Shown: positions 1 to 8,826, numbered from the stretch's first letter. The stretch: 14,517 nucleotides of DNA from Larix sibirica (GCA_004151065.3 NWUY0300062010.1:19219-33735); one strand, 5' to 3'. Notes: generated from the sequence alone by a model not told the origin. Program-made: numbers and translations.

Positions 1-531
1 GTCACATTGTAACATTCATTAAGGGCTATGTCAAATTTGTGTCGTTCCTTAATGGTGATGTGACATTGTGACATTCAACTTTGTGGACTTGGTTAACAAT
101 GCTTGGCCATGTTTACTATGAATTATAGTGGAAAACTATGGTTATGGTGCATTGCAATGTTCATTTTGGTTGACTAGCTATGTCAAATTGCTATGTTCCT
201 CAATGGTTATGTGATATTGCAACATCCATAAAAAGGGTTATGTCACATTTGACATTCCTTGAGGTTTTTGTTGGATTGCTACATTCACTAATGTTTTTTT
301 TGCATTTTGATGTTCATCTTGGTTTACTTATGTCAAATAAGCATCTTCTTCAATAATTATGTCGCAATGCAACATTCATCAAGGGTTGTGTCTCATTGCG
401 ACGTTTCTCAAGATTAATGTTAATTTTGTTGTTCTTGAATGGTTATGATGTGTTATGGTACTCACCGTGTTGATGTTTCTAAATGGTTATGATGTATTAT
501 GATATTCATTTTAATTGACTATGAATGAATT

Positions 532-572
532 TGGTTAACCATGGTTTTACTACAATTGACCATGGTTAACCA
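532..572. repeat. 13-bp perfect inverted repeat within block A
   Basis: TGGTTAACCATGG at 532-544 is followed, after a 15-bp spacer, by its exact reverse complement CCATGGTTAACCA at 560-572. Each arm also contains the self-complementary GGTTAACC and CCATGG. It lies in the diverged copy of the non-30-mer segment and is not kept in the other higher-order units, so it may simply be chance in a GGTTA/CCATG-rich stretch. Confidence 0.8.
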
Positions 573-597
573 TGTTAATTATCGATGACTATGGTTA

Positions 598-1537
598 TGT
601 TGCATTGTGATGTTCATCTTGGTTGATTGACGTCAAATTGATACATTAAACAATGTTTTTGTTGCATTGAGATATCCATCAAGGATTATGTCACATTTAA
701 GTTTCCTCAAGGGTTATGTTGGATTGTGATGTTCCCCAATGGGATTGTCACATTGCGATGTTCATATTTATTAATTTATGTCAAATTATTGCAATCCTTA
801 ATGGTTATGTTGAATTGCAACATTCATCAAGGGTTTTCTTGCTTTGCAACATTCTAGAAGGGTTATGTTCCATTGCGATGTTCGCAAATTGTTATATGTA
901 TTGTGATGTTCATATTGGGTAACTTATGTGGAATGCTACATTCCTAGATTGATATGTCGAATTGTGATGTTCATAAAAATATTATGCCACATTGCGACAT
1001 TCATCACAGCTATGTCCAATTTGTGATGTTCCTTAATGTTTCTATTGCATTGCAATGTTCAACTTGGTGGACTTGTTTAATGATTGTTGGTCATGTTTAC
1101 TATGATTTACAATGTTTGACTATGGCTGTGGTGCATTGTGATGTTCATCTTGGTTGATTTATTCCAAATTACTATGTTCCTTAATGGTTATGCAACATTG
1201 TGACGTCCATAAATGGTTATGTCACATTTGACGTTCCTCAAGTTTTTTTTTTGGATTTCAACGTTCCCCTATGGTTTTTCCATATTATAATGTTTTTCTT
1301 GATAGGATTATGTCAAATAACTATGTTCCTCAATGGTTATGTCAAATTGAAACACTCAACAAGGGTTGTGTCACATGGTGCTATTTCTCATGGTTTATGT
1401 CTAATTCTAATGTTCCTAGACGCTTATGATGTTTTTTGATATTCATCTTAGTCAAATTTTGCATAATTGTTGCATTCTTGAATGGTTATGTCACATTGTG
1501 ATGTTTATGTCAAATTTGTGATGTTCCTTAATGGTTA
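598..1537 (+). repeat. Source or partner copy of a near-identical 940-bp block
   Basis: This segment of block A reappears at 2957-3896 with a constant offset of 2359 bp and no indels that I could find, including a preserved run of ten T. By eye I count six substitutions, at 1007, 1360, 1363, 1421, 1504 and 1510, or about 99.4% identity. Beyond 1537 the match falls off abruptly. Confidence 0.9.
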
Positions 1538-2044
1538 TAATGCATTGCGATGTTCAACTTGGTGGACCTGATTAACAATGGTTGGCCATGCTTACTATGA
1601 TTTACAATGGTTGACTATGCTTATGGTGCATTGTGATGTTCATCTTGGTTGACTTATGGTGCATTTTGATATTCCTCAATGGTTATGTTGCACTCTAACA
1701 TCCATAAAGGTTGATGTCATTTGGCATTCATCAAGGATTTGGTTGGATTGCTTCATTTCACAATGATTTTATGGCATTGCAATGTTCATGTTGGTTGAAT
1801 TATGTCAAATACTATGATCCTCAATGGCTATGTGAGATTATAACATTCATCAAGGGTTATGCCAATTTTTTATCTTCCTTAATAGTCATGTTGCATTGCA
1901 ACATTCATCTTAGTGGGCTTACATTAAACTACAATATTGTCCCCCATAGGATATGCTACATTGTGACATTCGCGATCGGATATGTTGGATTGCAATGTTC
2001 CTTAAAGTTTATATGGAATATTAACAATCATTTTTTATTTTTTA

Positions 2045-2230
2045 TGTCATGAAACATAGAAGCTATTACACCTAAAAAAACTCATTGATAATGGTTTCAT
2101 CACATATAATAGACATATCTAATTATAATGAGCAATACATATTGCACAAATTAAGTTATTAAACATCATAAAAATATATCTATACACATTGCCATAATCT
2201 TACTAAATATCACCATTAAAAAATCATAAT
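2045..2230 (+). repeat. Array tail, copy 1 (pairs with 4047-4262)
   Basis: It starts around ATGTCATGAAACATAGAAG and continues through an ATGGTTTCAT...ATATAATA...CATAT stretch to the AATATCACCATTAA region. The same order of words follows block B from about 4047. Identity by eye is roughly three quarters, with several small indels. The resemblance also extends upstream into the last array units, through a shared CCCCCATAGG near 1940 and 3949. The tail therefore belongs to the repeated module and is not unrelated flanking DNA. Confidence 0.75.
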
Positions 2231-2955
2231 TTCATACCTTTCACTCAAATATTATTATATTTTAATTATATAAAAAGGTTATATTGAATAAACTATATAA
2301 TTTACAATCATATCTTTCAATAAATTATTATTATAATTTAACAATAAAAATATTTATATTAAATGAAATATATAATTTAAATATCAAATAATGGAAATAA
2401 AATATTATTACATTTAAAGAGTAAATTTAAAATAAAATGATTTTCTTTTACAAAATATCAATTTTTATAACCAAATGATCATATTGAATCGATCCTTTAG
2501 TCTTTCACATTATTAAAAAATTATCAAATGATGTGTAGTAAGTTTTATTTTTAGTATAAGTTGCTCAAAGGTTCTATGAATCTTATTATTTGAAACTTAT
2601 TTTGAAATATTTATTTAAAATTTTATGTTTTTTTCTTATGTAAATAAGAGCAAAGATAAAGCCAAATTAAACGATGTTTTAATCTTTTAGGAATTTGTCA
2701 ATTACATTTAGTTTTTGCTAATATCTAAGTATTTTTCTTGATCATGGTCTAAAAAGTGAATTCAATGATTTCAAAAAATTAGATGTGATTTTTTCAATTC
2801 TATATTCACATGATTGTAGTTTAGTAGATAAATGTAGATCATTTTTATGATAACTACTCATGGTCAATGTATCTTGTCAAAACACAATCTTTATCATGAA
2901 TAAATACAATCATTATAATAGAGGTTCAACAAGAGCATCATGTCACTTATAAGAA
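2046..2955. other. AT-rich spacer, no gene seen
   Basis: Very AT-rich DNA with no reading frame of note and no recognisable RNA gene. The first ~185 bp (to about 2230) are a diverged copy of the tail that follows block B. The remainder (about 2231-2955) looks single-copy within this window. It stops at the N at 2956. Confidence 0.75.
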
Positions 2956-2956
2956 N
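2956..2956. other. Single ambiguous base (N) at a repeat junction
   Basis: This is the only non-ACGT character in the window. AT-rich unique sequence ends directly to its left, and the near-identical copy of 598-1537 begins directly to its right. The coincidence points to a gap fill, a scaffold join or a low-confidence consensus base. Confidence 0.95.
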
Positions 2957-4050
2957 TGTTGCATTGTGATGTTCATCTTGGTTGATTGACGTCAAATTGA
3001 TACATTAAACAATGTTTTTGTTGCATTGAGATATCCATCAAGGATTATGTCACATTTAAGTTTCCTCAAGGGTTATGTTGGATTGTGATGTTCCCCAATG
3101 GGATTGTCACATTGCGATGTTCATATTTATTAATTTATGTCAAATTATTGCAATCCTTAATGGTTATGTTGAATTGCAACATTCATCAAGGGTTTTCTTG
3201 CTTTGCAACATTCTAGAAGGGTTATGTTCCATTGCGATGTTCGCAAATTGTTATATGTATTGTGATGTTCATATTGGGTAACTTATGTGGAATGCTACAT
3301 TCCTAGATTGATATGTCGAATTGTGATGTTCATAAAAATATTATGCCACATTGCGACATTCATCAAAGCTATGTCCAATTTGTGATGTTCCTTAATGTTT
3401 CTATTGCATTGCAATGTTCAACTTGGTGGACTTGTTTAATGATTGTTGGTCATGTTTACTATGATTTACAATGTTTGACTATGGCTGTGGTGCATTGTGA
3501 TGTTCATCTTGGTTGATTTATTCCAAATTACTATGTTCCTTAATGGTTATGCAACATTGTGACGTCCATAAATGGTTATGTCACATTTGACGTTCCTCAA
3601 GTTTTTTTTTTGGATTTCAACGTTCCCCTATGGTTTTTCCATATTATAATGTTTTTCTTGATAGGATTATGTCAAATAACTATGTTCCTCAATGGTTATG
3701 TCAAATTGAAACACTCAAAAAAGGTTGTGTCACATGGTGCTATTTCTCATGGTTTATGTCTAATTCTAATGTTCCTAGATGCTTATGATGTTTTTTGATA
3801 TTCATCTTAGTCAAATTTTGCATAATTGTTGCATTCTTGAATGGTTATGTCACATTGTGATGCTTATGCCAAATTTGTGATGTTCCTTAATGGTTACGAT
3901 ACACCGATATGTTCATCTTGGTGGGATTATATTGTTGAATTATAGTGTCCCCCATAGGTTATGTCACATTGCCACATTTGTTTACAGGATAAGTTGGATT
4001 GTGATGTCGATGGTTTTGTGGCATATTAGCATTCATATTTGTTGGTTTAT
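2957..4050. repeat. Degenerate ~30-bp minisatellite array, block B
   Basis: Same family of ~30-bp units as block A. Bases 2957-3896 are the 99% copy of 598-1537. From 3897 the sequence leaves that match and instead resembles the end of block A (about 1900-2045) at much lower identity, with the CCCCCATAGG word in both. Relative to block A, about 360 bp (1538 to ~1900) are missing. The open frames repeat those of block A with few changes and are not considered coding. Confidence 0.88.
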
Positions 4051-4262
4051 GACATGAAAAATAGAAGGTATCATCCCTAAAATGACTTATTATTAATGGT
4101 TTCATTAGATATAATAAACATATTTAATTATTATAATTAACAAAACATATATAATTGTAGAAAGATAATCGATTATTTCACAAGTTAAGTTATTAGAGAT
4201 CATAAAAAATATCTTTACACATTATCATAATATCACAAAACATCACCATTAAGAAAACATTA
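4047..4262 (+). repeat. Array tail, copy 2 (pairs with 2045-2230)
   Basis: Diverged second copy of the AT-rich array tail, with an insertion of about 30 bp around 4140-4180 relative to copy 1. It ends near the CATCACCATTAAGAAAACAT stretch. It is far more diverged from its partner than the 940-bp block is, which dates the module duplication well before the event that made the block near-identical. Confidence 0.7.
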
Positions 4263-4319
4263 ATGTATCTTGTCATTTATGCTCTTAGATCATTTAAATT
4301 TGTTGGTGGAATAGAATTG

Positions 4320-4381
4320 GTAACCAAATACCAAACAACAATAGCACATTTGTAACTAAATACCTAACAACAATAACATCT
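4320..4381 (+). repeat. 32-bp imperfect tandem dimer
   Basis: Two adjacent units, starting at 4320 (GTAACCAAATACCAAACAAC) and 4352 (GTAACTAAATACCTAACAAC), both continue with AATA(G/A)CA. They differ at a few positions. No function is apparent. Confidence 0.8.
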
Positions 4382-4449
4382 ATAAACACATAAGTAACCA
4401 TATATACAACCATAACCCCTTGAACTTAAAAAAAAACTATTATAAAACA

Positions 4450-4475
4450 ATATATATATATATATATATATATAT
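4450..4475. repeat. (AT)13 microsatellite
   Basis: An uninterrupted alternating AT run of 26 bases in an AT-rich context. Confidence 0.95.
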
Positions 4476-4667
4476 TCCAAGGAAAAAAACAATATGTCTT
4501 AAGGTGTATCGACACTATGGAAAAGAGACTTGTGTAAATACTAGGTACATATATTTTAAACCATATGAATTTTAAGAGTCCAATATTAGTACAATCATCC
4601 ACTTAGATCTGATTTATAACTTGAACACTATGCTCTTAAATAGACAAGGGTCAACTATAGATTGTGT

Positions 4668-5095
4668 TCAAATTTCCATAGTTTGTTCAGAGGTAGGTCC
4701 TTCTTTGTATTCTTTGACATGTAGTGTGCCTGTAGCTTTTTTCAATCTATCCATAGGCAATTTTTCTTCAATCATATTCAATTCTGTATATATATATGGA
4801 AGAAAGTGATGTGCGTAAAAGTGGGCATGCCATATTTAAGTTGTGATCCTAATCCTTGCAAAGTAACATAATGAATTTCCTATTCATTTCTCATCCAATT
4901 GATAACAAAGGTGGAATCACCAAAAACTCAGGGATGAACAATATGCATCAAGTGTGCAAGGTTTAGTAATGTTTGTAGTGCTAATAGCTCGATGCAATTT
5001 TTGGAGCCTCTTCTCATGTTGGTGTAGTACTCAATCCTACGCTACTAATGTAAGTAAATTACTCCACCAATACCACAAAGGGAGTCTTCACCATG
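4668..5095 (-). pseudogene. Decayed RNase H domain (retroelement fragment)
   Basis: Read on the minus strand from 5095 downwards, this gives an RNase H-like domain of the RVT_3 kind used by plant retroelements. What can be seen in order: CGIGGVIY (first beta strands), a stretch containing IELLALQTLL with the expected catalytic Glu, then VFGDSTFVINWM with the GDS catalytic Asp, a divergent middle, then TFTHITFFHI and, after a frame change, TELNMIEEKLPM where the family usually has an AD.LSK-like motif. The last catalytic Asp is not evident, and the N-terminal DG strand is missing or garbled. There are four in-frame stops (two together near 5050, then two more) and a frameshift inside the TATATATA run at about 4787-4797. 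The parent could be a LINE or an LTR element with an extra RNase H. No reverse transcriptase is visible beside it. The plus-strand frame at 4621-4809 is its shadow. Confidence 0.68.
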
Positions 5096-5253
5096 GGGGG
5101 TTCACTAAGTAGGAAATATTATATCACATGAGTTCATATTGGGAGATTTAAAATTCTAAAAAGTGGAAGTAATATATTTCTTAGTATATAGGGGTCTAGG
5201 GTTATTTTTAATATACTAAAAAACATATAAATATTGGGAGGGATTGTAATTAT

Positions 5254-5293
5254 GTATCAAGAGGTTGGATTAAGTATCAAGAGGGTTGAATGA
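5254..5293 (+). repeat. 20-bp tandem doublet
   Basis: GTATCAAGAGGTTGGATTAA at 5254 is followed directly by a close copy at 5274. It lies immediately upstream of the 66-bp repeat and may be part of the same slippage-prone stretch. Confidence 0.75.
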
Positions 5294-5306
5294 GTGTAAA
5301 TTTGCA

Positions 5307-5490
5307 TGTGAAGGTGATGTGGGTCTAACTATGTGTTCAGTTGAACTAGTGTTTGGATATGTATGATCTATGTGTGAAAGTAATGTGATTTTGACTATGT
5401 GTGAAGTTATACTTGTGTTTGAATGGATATGTTCTATGTGTGAAGGTGGTGTGAAATCTATTGCAACAACTATATGTCGAACCAAGCTAC
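5307..5490 (+). repeat. 66-bp tandem repeat, about 2.7 units
   Basis: Units start with TGTGAAGG or TGTGAAAG at 5307, 5373 and 5439, exactly 66 bp apart. Each goes on with a GTGATGTG-like word, ACTATGTGT, CTTGTGTTTG and GGATATGT...CTATG. The third unit decays after about 50 bp. Because 66 is 22 codons, both strands stay open here (minus 5270-5485, plus 5370-5573), with a 22-residue periodicity in the translations. This is a by-product of the repeat and not evidence of a gene. Confidence 0.8.
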
Positions 5491-5504
5491 GTTCAAGGGT
5501 TTGT

Positions 5505-7390
5505 TCTACATCTCGAGATATCTACTCCCACCAAGATTTCATAATTCACCCTATAATACTCCAAGGCTCATAAGGGTTGTGTCATGTCACCATAATAGCC
5601 ATAGAAATAAAAAGGGGGGTTGAAAAATGCCATGGAAAAAATGGATACATAGGATATCTAGTGAAAATATGGTTTTTTTAATTGGAAAGATATATTGGGA
5701 TTAACATTCAACAAAAAGAGTTTTAGAAGTATTCCTTCATATTCAATGGAATTAGGGGTATTTTTAAATGTATCATGAATGCATGCGCTATTCCATAGGT
5801 TCACTTAGTGAAAATTTTGAGATAATGCCCCCCATAAATGATAATTTAATTAATCTAAAGTTCAAACTATAGGTACTTTGGTCAATTACTATGATAAAGT
5901 TATTTCTCCTTGATTGACTTTAACTAATCACACTAAAACCTTAGAAAACCCAAGGTAAACACTTTAATTAATCCTTTACTTCAAAAGTGAAATTATTAAC
6001 ACTTCAGAACTTAGGGATACCCTAATTTGATGGGTTTCCATTTCACTCAATAACTAAATGCTAATTAATTGAATGAATACCTTAGTCAATCACCCTTTTA
6101 ATCCTCAATTAGAGAGAGTGCATCATCTTTGTGGGCAATTTTACATGTTAGGGACACCACATCCACCATTTAACACCATGAAGACATGAAGACACATCAC
6201 CGCCATTCTTCCTAGCCAACCACCATGGTCACCACTCAACCATGAATAAGCAATATCTATAAGCAAGAACACAAGCTACCCCATACCATATCCATGAAAT
6301 CATGTAAGCTTCAAACTTGTGAAAAAATTCTCAAGTGGTTGGCCAAAAATCACAATGTAGCCAATTGTTGTAAAAATTAGCTCCAATATGGGGACATGTA
6401 CTCTCCAGGAAGAGTGGATTAGAACCCCAAAATATTTGATTTGTACTTTCTTGACAAGAAGAAAGAAGGAAAGAGAATTCCATGTGGTGGAATGGCTTAA
6501 TTCACATTTGAAAACCCACATGTTTATTAAACTTTTAGGCATAATCCAACAATTCCAAATACAACATGCATAAAAAATTGCTCAGATGTTAAGTTTATTC
6601 CTCCTAATGTTCTTTAAGAGGTTAATTATCTTACCCTACTCTACTTAGCATGGAAACATGAAGTTTTTTAAGTGTAATCATACAACCAATGAAGCAATGC
6701 TAGCACTTTATCAATTACATAGGATGTTTTCTTGTGTTTCATGATAAAATAAAACAAGTCTACCAAAAAAATGAGATGGACATATGGTGGAATGACCATG
6801 AGTGCTATGTTGAAATTTAAGAAGTGTCATGAGCATAACCAAGAACAACAAACCCATGCCAAGCATGGCATGGATTCATATAAGAATTAAATATCCATTT
6901 CTAGATAAGGCTGACATAAACTTTTAGAGGACAAGGAAAACCATCATATCTCGGCAAAACATCACTCTTGTCCTCAAGAGACAAAAATGTAGACTCATCT
7001 ACATCAATTGTGCATGAAGACAAAGTACAAAATACATATTCAAATCTGGAAATAGGTTTTTGTTTGCTTAATATGACTTGCTGGACTAAATTAGAAGACC
7101 AATTTTTTTTTAAAACCATTTTAGATTGAATATATTGCTATCCCAAACAAATCCATTAAACAAAAACTCGTTTCAAACCAAAATTTTGCATGAAATTTCC
7201 TCAAACTTTGAATGTGAAGGTAGTTGGAAATGATCATTAAATTCATGCAATGTTTTTGAATTTTTAGGTGACAAACATGGTTGTAAATTGCATAAGAAAT
7301 TTTCTGAAGATAATATTATTAGACATGGTTGTAAATATGCATTATATGTAGGAAAAGAAGGCTGATTTTTTTTTAATGTATTTTCACCCA
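5505..7390. other. AT-rich intergenic DNA, no gene identified
   Basis: I see no recognisable protein domain, RNA gene or LTR here. Frames of 60-80 codons exist on both strands (for example minus 6300-6542, plus 6388-6573, minus 6901-7119, minus 7173-7403), but none carries a motif I can name and they overlap one another antisense. Small items: a perfect 13-bp palindrome TTCACTTAGTGAA at 5800-5812, and a 14-base word ACATGGTTGTAAAT repeated near 7275 and 7323. This stretch is probably decayed transposon DNA beyond recognition by eye. Confidence 0.55.
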
Positions 7391-8159
7391 TATTTCCATC
7401 CAATTCATTAACATAGCAAGTCTATCCAAAACATTGAAAATCAGAAACTACATCTTAAAAAATCCTCTACTAGTATCATAGATGGGGTCTCCATATAAAC
7501 CCGAATAATGTGCATGCCCATTATGATTACTAATGTGAAATTTATCATTTGATTGATCATCCTCAAACAAATTTATAATTTGATATTGCTATAAAAGTTT
7601 GTCTTCAAACACATCCTTCTCAAGTCATAAAAATATACATCAGCAAAATCATAATTTTGTTGTGTACTCTACCAAACATTTACCTTCCATGAGAGTATGG
7701 GGACCTTAATTTTCTTCATCTAGAGCTCTAAAATATTATTTAATGGATCCATCTTTTGAATCTAAAATGTTTTCTTCAAAATCTTAATTCTCATTGTCAA
7801 CATACTTGTTGGACATATAGGGCTCATCATCAATTATTTTATGGGAGCTTAGTGAATCTTCAAAAGGGTTTCCTTCAATCTCCCATGTTTTTACAAAAAA
7901 GATTGAATATAATCTGAAAATGAGAAAAGTGTTCCTTTTCCTAAGATTTAGAATTGATCTCTTGCATTATCTCTTAAATTAAAGAAAATAATAGCATCAT
8001 TGCATCTTCATATTCAACATTTATTTCTAAATCATATTCCAACAACAATGCAATTTATTGCTAAGCAAGATAATCATCCCTGTGAAACTTTGGAGCATTG
8101 GAAACCTGTGTCCATGAAGGGGTCTTGTTTAGATACCCGATGAGTCTAAAAAGTGCCAT
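7391..8159 (-). pseudogene. Possible decayed reading frame, unidentified
   Basis: Read on the minus strand from an ATG at 8159, this stretch gives protein-like text interrupted by stops. One part runs from MALFRLIGYLNK through acidic text such as LEYDLEINVEYEDAMMLL. After a one-base frame change near 7886 it continues as WEIEGNPFEDSLSSHKIIDD, then further Asp/Glu-rich text. About eight stops fall in the next 160 codons, well under what I would expect for random AT-rich DNA but far too many for a working gene. I recognise no family. It could be a remnant of a retroelement gag or of a captured gene. Chance is also possible. Confidence 0.25.
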
Positions 8160-8350
8160 TGGTTGTCACCCTTTTTCCTAATTTACCTGCCTTCTTCTAT
8201 CCTATCACTTGAACATTAATATTTTTTTAATTTAAAAGTTCTACAGGCATAAGGTATTCTTTAGCTTACTTGTCTTTACATTTTATTGGTTATTTGAGTA
8301 TTGAATGGGAAATTACATGTCTGTAACTTCATTCTTGAAGTAATGCAAAA

Positions 8351-8527
8351 ATGTTGTAGATCCTATTATCTATAGGTTGCTACTGATACCATTAGCTAGA
8401 GGATGTTGCCAGTTCCCTCATTTATAAGCTACTATAGGTCTACAGGGTGTTATAGATCCCGTTAGCAATAGGTTTGTTGCAGATCTTGTGAGCTACAAGT
8501 CTGATGCAAATCCCATTACCTAGAATA
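8351..8527 (+). repeat. Degenerate ~27-bp tandem series
   Basis: A word like GTTGTAGATCCTATTATCTA, with variants ending GCTA.AG or GCAATAG, recurs about six times. The copies are recognisable by TTGC or TTGT, then GAT(A/C)CC or GATCTT, then ATTAGCTA or GTGAGCTA. The units are strongly diverged. The series sits just upstream of the putative LTR and could be inside a longer U3 region. Confidence 0.5.
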
Positions 8528-8754
8528 TTGTTGTTGATTCAGAGACCATGGTTGTTGCTGCAAATTACAAATCGATATAGAATGGATATGATCTAATTTT
8601 TTGGGCATTTGTAGATATGAGGTCGATTGACTCTATTGTATTCAAATCCAATATGTGGACTAGATTGAGAATGTAACCAAGAACGTGATCAACAATGTAT
8701 CCAAAATATGTTTGCATGGTTATGTACTCTGAAATAGATGTTGGTTAGAATAGC

Positions 8755-8777
8755 TCAAGAATCCATGGGATTCTTGA
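8755..8777. repeat. 10-bp inverted repeat with 3-base loop in the putative U3
   Basis: TCAAGAATCC, ATG, GGATTCTTGA: a perfect 10-bp stem with a three-base loop. A smaller inverted pair, TCTTAA and TTAAGA, follows at about 8784-8802. Both lie 20-60 bp upstream of the TATA box. Confidence 0.8.
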
Positions 8778-8818
8778 TCTTGTTCTTAACATATTCTTAA
8801 GATGGATCTTTATGAAAT

Positions 8819-8826
8819 TATAAAAG
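8819..8826 (+). promoter_or_regulatory. TATA box of the putative LTR promoter
   Basis: TATAAAAG matches the plant TATA consensus. If it is used, transcription would start near 8850 and the U3/R border would lie there. The placement is consistent with an LTR ending near 9433. In an element this decayed it is probably a relic. Confidence 0.5.

Larger units (their letters stand above)
1..2045. repeat. Degenerate ~30-bp minisatellite array, block A
   Basis: The block is built from variants of a unit of about 30 bp. Its recurring parts are GTCACATTGTGATGTTC, then CATCAAGG or CTCAATGG, then GTTATGT. Adjacent units differ a great deal, so the array is old. An anchor reading TGCATTG(C/T)(A/G)ATGTTCAT followed by (C/T)TTGGTTGA recurs at 149, 601, 1132 and 1627, giving spacings of 452, 531 and 495 bp, a loose higher-order period near 490 bp. 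Before three of these anchors sits a stretch of about 75 bp not made of 30-mers (near 77-148, 1060-1131 and 1555-1626), and a diverged version precedes the fourth (about 523-600). The array runs off the left edge. Short reading frames inside it arise because 30 bp is exactly 10 codons. I see no gene here. Confidence 0.9.

Noticed and set aside
716-2052. Reading frames of 67-113 codons in the plus strand of block A, repeated at 3075-3798
   Set aside because: They are a by-product of a 30-bp (10-codon) repeat. The translations just repeat LNGYV and CDVH-type words and have no start context or domain. The second copies match because the whole DNA block was copied.
1-4050. CRISPR-like array
   Set aside because: Units are contiguous and diverged with no constant repeat plus unique spacer pattern, and the surroundings are a plant-type retroelement landscape.
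4621-4809. Plus-strand frame of 62 codons
   Set aside because: It begins at a TTG and lies antisense to the RNase H relic, which makes far better sense as protein text.
5800-5812. Palindrome TTCACTTAGTGAA
   Set aside because: A single short palindrome in AT-rich DNA is expected by chance, and nothing around it suggests a terminal inverted repeat.
6300-6573. Overlapping minus (80-codon) and plus (61-codon) frames
   Set aside because: Neither shows a named motif, and each is the other's antisense. I could not decide between chance and a decayed element, so neither is annotated as a gene.
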